Source of the DNA: Patescibacteria group bacterium UBA1400
GTDB lineage: Bacteria; Patescibacteriota; Microgenomatia; UBA1400
NCBI GenBank assembly: GCA_002305125.1
Contig: DBQG01000015.1
Coordinates: 1 to 5,897 of the forward strand
Length of the DNA stretch: 5,897 bases
Direction: 5' to 3'
The notes under the pieces were generated by a model. That model ran no database searches. It had not been told where the DNA came from and was given only the letters and a program-made list of their open reading frames with translations. A program made the position numbers and the translations under genes. Positions 1 through 4,710 of the stretch are shown piece after piece. Numbering within the stretch: position 1 is the stretch's first letter; every line of letters begins with the position of its first letter.

Positions 1-20
1 ACGCAAACTTCTTTTTCCAT
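1..20 (-). CDS. Start of an unidentified gene running off the left edge
   Basis: An ATG at 18-20 opens a frame reading M-E-K-E-V-C before the window ends, so nothing can be said about the product. The call rests on position. The ATG lies 8 nt downstream of a -10 box that belongs to a near-consensus promoter (29-57), and it has the same orientation as every other gene here. There is no room for a ribosome binding site between the -10 box and the ATG, so the mRNA would be leaderless or nearly so. A start further downstream, outside the window, is possible. Confidence 0.35.
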
Positions 21-28
21 GGGGCAAC

Positions 29-57
29 ATCTTAACAAACACAAAAGATAATGTCAA
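29..57 (-). promoter_or_regulatory. Sigma70-type promoter for the left-edge gene
   Basis: On the minus strand a perfect -35 hexamer TTGACA (52-57) is followed after 17 nt by TAAGAT (29-34), which matches the -10 consensus at 4 of 6 positions. It sits in the gap between the stop of the VOC remnant (78-80) and the ATG at 18-20. The expected transcription start is near position 22. A perfect -35 at ideal spacing makes this one of the better promoter candidates in the window. Confidence 0.5.
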
Positions 58-77
58 TAATTTCTTTATTCGTTTTT

Positions 78-162
78 TTACCACAGTCCAATTATATTTC
101 CTTCAGTATCTTTAAAGTAAGCTGTCCCGCCCAATTTCAAAATCAACTACTTTATTATCCAC
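78..162 (-). pseudogene. Glyoxalase/VOC-family gene remnant with its middle deleted and frame broken
   Basis: A GTG at 160-162, with the strong Shine-Dalgarno AAGGAG at 168-173 (spacing 5 nt), opens a frame reading (M)DNKVVDFEIG and stops at 112-114 after 16 codons. Shifting by one base near 128-137 gives KLGGTAYFKDTEGNIIGLW and a TAA at 78-80. The second piece is the typical C-terminal end of small VOC (glyoxalase/bleomycin resistance/extradiol dioxygenase) proteins, where the motif AYFKD-x-EGN-xx-GLW closes the last beta strand. The first piece resembles the family's N-terminus (M-x-KVVHFEI). Such proteins are usually about 115-130 residues, so about 85-90 central codons seem to be missing and the junction is out of frame. 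Alternatively both pieces are C-terminal (the strand before the AYFKD motif) with a frameshift. Either way no functional VOC protein can be made. Family recognition is from memory of conserved motifs. Confidence 0.7.
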
Positions 163-205
163 GCTTACTCCTTTTAAAAAAAATACTATCTTAAAAAGAG
201 TAAGC
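163..205 (-). repeat. 15-bp inverted repeat/hairpin covering the Shine-Dalgarno of the VOC remnant
   Basis: The arms 163-177 and 191-205 are complementary over 15 bp with one exception (171/197), around a 13-nt loop (178-190). In minus-strand RNA the exception is a G-U wobble, so all 15 positions pair; in plus-strand RNA it is a C-A mismatch. The stem's 3' arm contains AAGGAG (168-173) and ends exactly one base before the GTG at 162, so folding would hide the ribosome binding site. No T-run follows the stem on either strand, so it does not look like an intrinsic terminator. It also lies 36 nt beyond the stop of the 241-543 gene and could protect the 3' end of that mRNA. Confidence 0.65.
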
Positions 206-240
206 CAATAAGGTGGAAAAAATGTATAAAAAAGAAAGAA

Positions 241-543
241 TTAAGTAAGAGCGGTTGGATTAAAAACGGGTTTTATCCCTGATTCAGCCCGAACAGCAGT
301 TCCTTGACATCCAGCTTCATCTAGGGGACAGTCTTCTATACCATGATGAAGATACTCTAACCCAAGGCTACTTAAGCCCATGGCTATTTCCGAAGGTTGA
401 AGACCAACACCATCATTAAGTAAAGTCAAAGCTTGGGTAAATTCAGGTAAAGAAGAAAACCTAAACCTGGCCTCGCCCAAACCCGAGTTAACACAAAAAC
501 CATGAGAACAGGAACAAATTAGATAATAAGGTAAATTTTCCAT
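241..543 (-). CDS. Hypothetical 100-residue cysteine-containing protein
   Basis: I do not recognise this protein. It runs from an ATG at 541-543 to TAA at 241-243. Five cysteines fall in two groups: C10, C12 and C17 in a C-x-C-x4-C arrangement with H14 between, and C72 and C79 near the acidic stretch IEDCPLDEAGC; H66 and H67 lie between the groups. Such spacing could bind a metal or form disulfides, but no known motif is matched. There is no clear signal peptide and no membrane segment; a central part (about 30-65) looks helical and amphipathic. Its base composition is visibly richer in G+C than the AT-rich flanks, which supports real coding. There is no Shine-Dalgarno: upstream of the ATG is almost pure A/T. 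It stands alone, with 254 bases to the gene upstream and the VOC remnant downstream. Confidence 0.6.
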   Translation of the reverse strand: MENLPYYLICSCSHGFCVNSGLGEARFRFSSLPEFTQALTLLNDGVGLQPSEIAMGLSSLGLEYLHHGIEDCPLDEAGCQGTAVRAESGIKPVFNPTALT

Positions 544-584
544 TTTTAAAAATTAAAAAATATTAAAAAAGTGGTGAATATTAA

Positions 585-613
585 AGTATAGAGTATGTGT
601 CAAGTTACACCAA
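585..613 (-). promoter_or_regulatory. Promoter candidate for the 241-543 gene
   Basis: A -10 box TATACT (585-590, 5 of 6 matches) is preceded after 17 nt by TTGGTG (608-613). This would give a leader of about 35 nt before the ATG at 543. A perfect TTGACA also occurs at 598-603, but its 17-nt partner would be the poor TATTCA (575-580); which pair is used cannot be decided. The 254-base gap 544-797 holds no gene that I can see apart from this. Confidence 0.4.
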
Positions 614-797
614 AAGGAAAATCAAGAGAAACATGCTACCTTTTATTAAAAAATATCAAAGATTACAATGTTAATATAACCAGTCAATTGGGTGTTTATT
701 TTTAAGGTTTTTGAGATTTAAAGTTCATTAACCAACTATAAAAAAATAGATAAATACGATAGGCAATTGTTCTAACAAACCAAAAATGAAGTAATCA

Positions 798-1166
798 CTA
801 TCTAAAACTCATCCAGAAAAACCATATACCTATGAAAAAAATAACGAAACCCCAAAGTTCTTGTTGATTTTTAAATTTTTGCGCTAATTTGTTAATGCGA
901 TTTGGAAATGCAATTTTCTCTATACCTTTAAATAAAGTAATCCAACCCAAAATAGTAATTGTTATTCTCCAATCAGAAACCCACAAACCATGCACAACAA
1001 CCGTTGCTAAACCTAGTAGAAAAGTAATATAACCTGTAGATACAGTAATGTTTTTATTTTCAGTGTATTTGATAATTCGACCTAAAAATCTAGCACCAAC
1101 AGTTAATAACCCTAGAATTATAAATAAACTGCCCCAAAATCTTGAAAGGAAAATAGAAATATCCAT
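798..1166 (-). CDS. Small integral membrane protein with four predicted helices
   Basis: This 122-residue protein is hydrophobic throughout, with predicted membrane segments near residues 6-26, 43-63, 67-87 and 104-121. Short charged loops separate them: RIIKYTENKN at 30-39 and PNRINKLAQKFKNQQ at 88-102. The core stretch has the pattern LGLATVVVHGLWVSDWR followed by ITILGWITLFKGIEK. I associate this pattern with a conserved small membrane-protein family common in candidate-phylum bacteria, whose function I do not know. Conserved tryptophans and the H59/D65/W66/R67 cluster between helices 2 and 3 look like the functional core. The ATG at 1164-1166 has no Shine-Dalgarno. The next gene upstream ends 111 nt away, and the gap holds a palindrome and possible promoter, so it is probably transcribed separately. 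The stop is TAG at 798-800. Confidence 0.75.
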   Translation of the reverse strand: MDISIFLSRFWGSLFIILGLLTVGARFLGRIIKYTENKNITVSTGYITFLLGLATVVVHGLWVSDWRITITILGWITLFKGIEKIAFPNRINKLAQKFKNQQELWGFVIFFIGIWFFWMSFR

Positions 1167-1172
1167 ATATTT

Positions 1173-1201
1173 ATGGTAACAGAAAAAAAGTCCATAACCA
1201 A
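1173..1201 (-). promoter_or_regulatory. Weak promoter candidate for the 4-TM membrane protein
   Basis: TTGGTT (1196-1201) and TACCAT (1173-1178, of the form TAnnnT) are 17 nt apart on the minus strand. Only 6 nt separate the -10 box from the ATG at 1166, which would give a leaderless mRNA. Both hexamers are poor matches, so this is tentative. The -35 box overlaps the palindrome at 1198-1214. Confidence 0.3.
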
Positions 1202-1214
1202 TATGTCATATTGG
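1198..1214. promoter_or_regulatory. Perfect 17-bp palindrome, operator or terminator stem
   Basis: CCAATATG (1198-1205) and CATATTGG (1207-1214) are exact reverse complements around one central base. The site starts 32 nt upstream of the 4-TM protein's ATG and overlaps its candidate -35 box, as expected of a repressor-binding operator. Alternatively, in the transcript from surE it could form a short stem (6 bp with a 5-nt loop) followed 8 nt later by seven Ts (1183-1189), a poor intrinsic terminator. A second, looser inverted repeat, TTATGG (1171-1176) and CCATAA (1192-1197), lies beside it. No regulator can be named. Confidence 0.5.
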
Positions 1215-1277
1215 GTGCCATTCCCTTATTACAAACTAAAACTATTTTTAATGTTCTTCAAATAGAATCCACCCTTC

Positions 1278-1622
1278 TTATTTTCTTCCTAGTCTTAAAG
1301 GATCATATAAAAGTGGATAAACATCTATAACAGGTTGTTCATAGGGGTGTACTTTTTTTATGGTTTCAATGACTTTTTTTAAATCTTTTTCTTGGCAAAA
1401 TGTTTCTATTCTATCTTCTTTAACTTGAATTAACTCTCCTTTTTTGCCAAGGGTAGGATTAGCTGTTTCTTGAGGGAAAAATCTACCTACCCCTTTTTGG
1501 GTATAACTGCAAAAAGTGTAATCTTTTGACTTTCCGGCACCGGCCCTACCCATCGCTATTCTTACCTTTTCTGCCTGTTTTTCTGGAACTGTTATTACAA
1601 TTTTTACTACTCTATTTTTCAT
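1278..1622 (-). CDS. Stand-alone NIF3-insert (YqfO-type, PII-like) domain protein
   Basis: This 114-residue protein matches the domain that is inserted in the larger NIF3/YqfO (DUF34) metal-binding proteins and also occurs alone as a PII/CutA-like ferredoxin fold. Family hallmarks seen in order are: the start VVKIVITVPEK (5-15); GAGKSKDYTFCSY (28-40), close to the usual GAG-x-IG-x-Y-x-xCS; G-x-GRF (44-48); ANP at 54-56; G62-E63; R71 and E73 before the last half; and HPYE (92-95), the usual A-HPYE signature. The catalytic or metal-binding halves of full NIF3 are absent, so only the sensory or oligomerisation domain is made. The role of the lone form is unknown. It starts 26 nt after the surE stop with a purine-rich leader (AGAAG), so it is probably co-transcribed with surE. 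The C-terminal tail (YPLLYDPLRLGRK) is slightly longer than the domain core. Confidence 0.88.
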   Translation of the reverse strand: MKNRVVKIVITVPEKQAEKVRIAMGRAGAGKSKDYTFCSYTQKGVGRFFPQETANPTLGKKGELIQVKEDRIETFCQEKDLKKVIETIKKVHPYEQPVIDVYPLLYDPLRLGRK

Positions 1623-1648
1623 TTTTTCTTTTTGTTTTTCTTCTATTT

Positions 1649-2446
1649 TTAAAGTTTAAGCTCTTTATCCTTAACTTTATTATAAACATCTTTATCAAGC
1701 ATATAAGGATCACAGGGAGAAATGGAGATAAAGTTGTGCTTTAAAGCCCAGGTATCAACAGTCTTATCTTGGCTGGTATTTTTTATGGTCACCGGATAAG
1801 AAAATGTAAAATCTTTTTTTAAGTTTATCTGATCAGGATAAAGCTCCCAAAGACAGGGTACTAACTTGGTAAACTTAACCTGTCTAGTTTTTTTATCAGG
1901 AAAGTTAATATTCAAAAGCTTGCAATTCCAGAAATTATTTTTAATAACAAAGTTTATTAGCTTGGCTACTATCTCTCCCGGATACTCAAGATGGGTTTTA
2001 AACTCTTCTTTTAAGTCATGTTTTTTAAACCAGTATTTACTGGGAAGATCCCAGCTTAAAACTAAGGCATAGGGAGAAAGCTGATTGTGCAAAGCTCGAT
2101 GGGCAGCAGAAAATGTGCCCGAAGACATGACAGCTCCACCAATATTAGCACCCCAGTTTATGCCTGAAATTACCAGATCAAAAGGAGTTTTTTTAAAATA
2201 AGCATAGGCAGCTTCAATAGCATCCATGGGCGTACCTTTAACCCAGAAAGCAGACACTCCTTCCACTTGAGCCTCTCTCCACTTACCTCCTTTTTTTAAA
2301 GACATCCGACCTCCGACTCCGCTTTGCTGACTAAAGGTAGCTGCAATCTTTAAATTAAATTTGTCTTTTAAAATATGAGTTAAAAGCCTTATTCCCAAGG
2401 AGTTATAACCATCATCACTGGTTAAAAGAATGTTTTTAATCTTCAT
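1649..2446 (-). CDS. surE: 5'/3'-nucleotidase SurE
   Basis: SurE is a metal-dependent phosphatase that removes phosphate from nucleoside 5'- and 3'-monophosphates, and in some species from short polyphosphate, in the cytoplasm. The 265-residue length fits the family. Active-site elements are in order: ILLTSDDGY (6-14), whose D11 and D12 bind metal and act as nucleophile; QSG (41-43), whose S42 is the third ligand; GTPMDA (71-76), usually GTPxDC; DLVISGINWGAN (90-101), whose N97 is the fourth ligand; and SGTFSAA (109-115), usually YSGTVGAA. LNINFP (178-183) and the C-terminal SISP (241-244) also match. It is divergent: the usual Asn before DDG is Ser10, and the Glu-Gly ending SGTVGAAxEG is Arg117-Ala118. 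All four metal ligands are kept, so activity is likely. A promoter lies just upstream; there is no Shine-Dalgarno. It leads a probable operon with the NIF3-insert gene 26 nt downstream. Confidence 0.95.
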   Translation of the reverse strand: MKIKNILLTSDDGYNSLGIRLLTHILKDKFNLKIAATFSQQSGVGGRMSLKKGGKWREAQVEGVSAFWVKGTPMDAIEAAYAYFKKTPFDLVISGINWGANIGGAVMSSGTFSAAHRALHNQLSPYALVLSWDLPSKYWFKKHDLKEEFKTHLEYPGEIVAKLINFVIKNNFWNCKLLNINFPDKKTRQVKFTKLVPCLWELYPDQINLKKDFTFSYPVTIKNTSQDKTVDTWALKHNFISISPCDPYMLDKDVYNKVKDKELKL

Positions 2447-2470
2447 TTCTTAATAAGAAAAACTCATTGA

Positions 2471-2479
2471 ATTATAACA
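2471..2479 (-). promoter_or_regulatory. Extended -10 promoter of surE
   Basis: The minus strand reads TGTTATAAT here, a perfect TATAAT (2471-2476) preceded by the TGn extension (2477-2479). The -35 area (2494-2501) offers only weak hexamers such as TCAAGC or TTCAAG, as is common for extended -10 promoters. Transcription would start near 2464-2465, giving a leader of about 18 nt to the ATG at 2446. Confidence 0.6.
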
Positions 2480-2563
2480 CTTTTTAAAAGCTACGCTTGA
2501 AAATTAAGCTTTAAGTTACAACTAAAAAATAAAGTAATAAAATAAAGTTTTAAAAGAAGTTTT

Positions 2564-3091
2564 TCAAAAAAAACCATTAAGCTTAACAATAAAAAAATTA
2601 AGGATAATAGCAAAACTAACCCAGGTAAGGTAAGGAAACAGTAGGAAAAAAGCTGTTTTAGAAATCTTTTTAAAAGCACTCATGGTTAAAACAATAAAAA
2701 GATAAAGAAAGCTTATTTCTACTAAGGCCCAGTCCGGACTTTTTAAACCGAAAAATAAAACTGACCAAAAACTGTTTGAAACCAGTTGAACTATAAAAAA
2801 CACTTTGGCTTTTTTAAACTCTAGTTTTCTTTCCTTACCCATATTGTCTTGTTCTTCTTTTTCTTTAATTAAAACTAACCCCAAACTAATACCCATAAGG
2901 ATATAAAGAAGAGTCCAGACAGGACCAAAAATCCAGTTGGGCGGATTAAAACCAGGCTTTTCCAAAGTAAGATACCAAGTTTTAACTGACTGAAAGGTAA
3001 AAACAGAACCAACTAATCCTGCCAACTGGCTTAAAACAATTCCGGCTATAATAAGAAAAAACTTGTTCTTAAAGTTTAATTTTTTTATCAT
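2564..3091 (-). CDS. tspO: TspO/MBR family membrane protein
   Basis: TspO (bacterial relative of the mitochondrial 18-kDa translocator protein) is a five-helix membrane protein that binds porphyrins and, in some bacteria, controls responses to light, oxygen or stress. The 175-residue product carries the family signature in order: WY (39-40), KPGFNPPNWIFGPVWTLLY (45-63) with MG at 66-67, NSFWSVLFFGL (106-116), and PYLTWVSFAIILN (153-165). Five hydrophobic segments lie near 11-33, 54-75, 96-116, 121-140 and 146-170. The loop between helices 2 and 3 (76-95) is longer and more charged than usual, which accounts for the extra length over the usual 155-165. The ATG at 3089-3091 overlaps the end of the DUF2177 gene by 23 bp, with no Shine-Dalgarno, so translation is probably coupled. 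The next in-frame Met is residue 67, inside the signature, which supports this start. Confidence 0.93.
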   Translation of the reverse strand: MIKKLNFKNKFFLIIAGIVLSQLAGLVGSVFTFQSVKTWYLTLEKPGFNPPNWIFGPVWTLLYILMGISLGLVLIKEKEEQDNMGKERKLEFKKAKVFFIVQLVSNSFWSVLFFGLKSPDWALVEISFLYLFIVLTMSAFKKISKTAFFLLFPYLTWVSFAIILNFFIVKLNGFF

Positions 3092-3458
3092 TATTATCGG
3101 TTAATTTACTAACTACAAAGCTTGTCAAAGCCATCAAAAACGACCCCCAAATAATATCCACCACTGTCAGCTGCCAGCTCCAATCCCTTAAAGTTGATAA
3201 ATTGCTAAGGTCATAAACTCCATAAACCACTAAACCAAATAGCCAACCTGTTTTAATTCTGTCTCGATTGGGAAAAACAAAAGCCACTAGTCCTAAAGCC
3301 AAAAGAAGATAAACTGCCAGAGCAACTCTTAAATTAAGATGAGTAGCAAAAGGCGTTAACCAGCCCTGATAAAGGTTCCTGGCTAACAATCCTAACCAAA
3401 TAGCATCAGCCAGTAGAATGAAAATTAAAGACAAAACAAACTGTTTAAATTTAGGCAT
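3069..3458 (-). CDS. DUF2177 family membrane protein
   Basis: This 129-residue integral membrane protein shows the DUF2177 pattern: D18-xx-WLG (21-23), Y30, the second-helix stretch ending in GLVAF (56-60), GLVVYGVYDLSNLSTL (75-90) with W93, and D101-xx-WG (104-105). The YDLxNxxTL core is the family's most recognisable part. Four hydrophobic segments lie near 6-26, 43-62, 71-90 and 97-117. The basic, polar tail (DNNDKKIKL) is where the tspO gene begins. The biochemical function of the family is unknown. From general knowledge, DUF2177 genes in other bacteria can lie near light- or stress-response genes; the adjacency to tspO here fits that but proves nothing. The ATG at 3456-3458 has no Shine-Dalgarno, and a -10-like box sits 6 nt before it. 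Confidence 0.88.
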   Translation of the reverse strand: MPKFKQFVLSLIFILLADAIWLGLLARNLYQGWLTPFATHLNLRVALAVYLLLALGLVAFVFPNRDRIKTGWLFGLVVYGVYDLSNLSTLRDWSWQLTVVDIIWGSFLMALTSFVVSKLTDNNDKKIKL

Positions 3459-3464
3459 TATTTT

Positions 3465-3491
3465 ATTTTACTAGAAAAACATACTTGTTAA
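3465..3491 (-). promoter_or_regulatory. Promoter candidate for the DUF2177-tspO pair
   Basis: TAAAAT (3465-3470, 5 of 6 matches) and TTAACA (3486-3491, 5 of 6 matches) are separated by 15 nt, shorter than the ideal 17. The -10 box ends 6 nt before the ATG at 3458, so the transcript would start at or next to the start codon. A-rich sequence here makes chance matches likely. Confidence 0.35.
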
Positions 3492-3534
3492 AACAGTCTT
3501 TTTTCTCTTAGAAGAAAACAAATCACCAAATCTT

Positions 3535-4620
3535 TTAAAAGTTAGCAAAATCTTTGGCCTTGTTAGTACTGATTCTCATTCCTCCAAGCTGATTCCATGA
3601 GTTAAGCCTTTTTTCTTTTCTTAAATGAATTATCTTTTTGGCAGAAACTGGCCCGATCCCCGGAACCCTTAACAGTTTAAAATAGGATGCCCTGTTTAGG
3701 TTTATAGGAAAAATGTTGGGGTTTTGCCTGGCCCAGGCCAGTTTGGGATCACTAGTCACAAATAAATTGCCCTGCTTGTCCAAAGGAATATCCCAGGGAG
3801 AAAATTTATAAAACCTCATTAGAAAATCCGCCTGGTACAAACGGTGTTCTCTGGTTAAGGAAGCCGGAGGCTTATCCTGCAGCGGAGTCTGATCAACTGG
3901 CCTGAAAGCGGAGTAAAACACCCTTTTTAAGCCAAAACTTTTGTAAAGCAGGCTTGTGGTTTTTAAAATTTCTTTATCTTTTTCTTCTCCGGCGCCAACC
4001 ACAAACTGAGTCGTCAAACTAGGAGTTCTTTTAGCTTTAAACCTAAAATTAGTAATAACTTTTTTTATTAAAGATAGGGTATGAAAAAAACCCTTTTTTA
4101 AGGTTTTGTCAGGAGAAAGCAAACTTAAATCCGCCTCAGTGGGAGACTCAATATTTAAAGACACTCTATTGGCTAGTCTAATGGCCTCCTCAATACTGTT
4201 TTGAGAAGAACCGGGCATAACCTTAAGATGCAGGTAGCCCCGATACTGATATTTTTTTCTTACAATCTGAGCCGTATCAATCATCTTTTCCATCGCCTGA
4301 TCAGGCTTGCTGGCAATGCCAGAGGAGAGGAAAAAACCGTCAACCAAGCGTCTTTTGTAAACTAGATCAAAAGCCCTAGCCATCTGGTCAGGAGTCAACT
4401 GTTCCCGCTGACAGCTCCTATCCCTTCTAAAAGCACAGTAGTTACAGTTGTTTTTACAATAATTTGTCTGCAGCACTTTAAAAAGCCGGCAGACATGGCT
4501 ACCTCCAACTTTAGCATGGTAAACTCCAGGCACATCAGTAGTCTTGCCAAAATCTTTAGGACCGCAGGTATCAAACCTGGCTGAAGGTCCTAAAATAGAA
4601 ACTTTATCATAAAGACTCAT
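3535..4620 (-). CDS. Radical SAM protein with C-terminal HhH, putative DNA modification/repair family
   Basis: This 361-residue protein matches the radical SAM family described as putative DNA modification/repair (TIGR03916 type). C55, C59 and C62 form the CxxxCxxC motif that holds a 4Fe-4S cluster and S-adenosylmethionine, within LLK-type context VLQTNYCKNNCNYCAFR (49-65). Family landmarks follow: DGFFLSSGI (94-102), GYLHLKVMPG (128-137), VSLNIESP (153-160), TTQFVVGA (203-210), VFYSAFRPV (234-242), and REHRLYQADFLMRFY (257-271). A helix-hairpin-helix DNA-binding motif, LLRVPGIGPVSAKKI (316-330), follows DPKLAWA and FPINLN, which supports action on nucleic acid. C19, C44 and C70 are further cysteines. 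It ends soon after the HhH; relatives are often 400 or more, so the C-terminal tail is short. The uracil-DNA-glycosylase-like partner that often neighbours this family is not in the window. The reaction is unknown. Confidence 0.9.
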   Translation of the reverse strand: MSLYDKVSILGPSARFDTCGPKDFGKTTDVPGVYHAKVGGSHVCRLFKVLQTNYCKNNCNYCAFRRDRSCQREQLTPDQMARAFDLVYKRRLVDGFFLSSGIASKPDQAMEKMIDTAQIVRKKYQYRGYLHLKVMPGSSQNSIEEAIRLANRVSLNIESPTEADLSLLSPDKTLKKGFFHTLSLIKKVITNFRFKAKRTPSLTTQFVVGAGEEKDKEILKTTSLLYKSFGLKRVFYSAFRPVDQTPLQDKPPASLTREHRLYQADFLMRFYKFSPWDIPLDKQGNLFVTSDPKLAWARQNPNIFPINLNRASYFKLLRVPGIGPVSAKKIIHLRKEKRLNSWNQLGGMRISTNKAKDFANF

Positions 4621-4625
4621 AACTC

Positions 4626-4655
4626 ATCATACCCATATAAAATACGAAGAGTCAA
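4626..4655 (-). promoter_or_regulatory. Promoter of the radical SAM gene, probably leaderless
   Basis: TTGACT (4650-4655, 5 of 6 matches) and TATGAT (4626-4631, 5 of 6 matches) are 18 nt apart. Only GAGTT (minus strand, 4625-4621) lies between the -10 box and the ATG at 4620, so the predicted transcription start falls on the A of the start codon. It separates this gene from the upstream beta-repeat gene, whose stop is at 4711. Confidence 0.5.
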
Positions 4656-4710
4656 TCAACAAAAAAACCATTCATTTAAGGTAAATAAAGTTAAAACTTC
4701 TAAAAGGAAA

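Noticed and set aside
301..312. TTGACA-like -35 on the plus strand near 303
   Set aside because: It lies inside the 241-543 gene, has no good -10 partner, and no plus-strand gene follows.
1526..1744. Plus-strand open frame of 72 codons
   Set aside because: It is antisense to the NIF3-insert and surE genes, and its Phe/Leu-rich product reflects the complement of A-rich codons.
1866..2072. Plus-strand open frame of 68 codons
   Set aside because: Fully antisense to surE, with no promoter, no Shine-Dalgarno and no recognisable motif.
2484..2515. Possible terminator stem after tspO (AAAGCT paired with AGCTTT)
   Set aside because: Only 6 bp with a 14-nt loop and no proper T-run, and it overlaps the surE -35 region.
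2564..2566. TGA at the end of tspO as a recoded glycine
   Set aside because: Conserved glycines throughout use GGN codons, and the protein already ends at the normal family position; reading through adds only 14 low-complexity residues.
2491..2679. Minus-strand open frame of 62 codons overlapping the tspO 3' end
   Set aside because: It is another frame of the tspO sequence and the AT-rich gap; low-complexity Leu/Phe product.
3496..3516. Possible terminator stem between the radical SAM gene and DUF2177
   Set aside because: The pairing is all A/T-rich (TTTTCT with AGAAAA) and no T-run follows.
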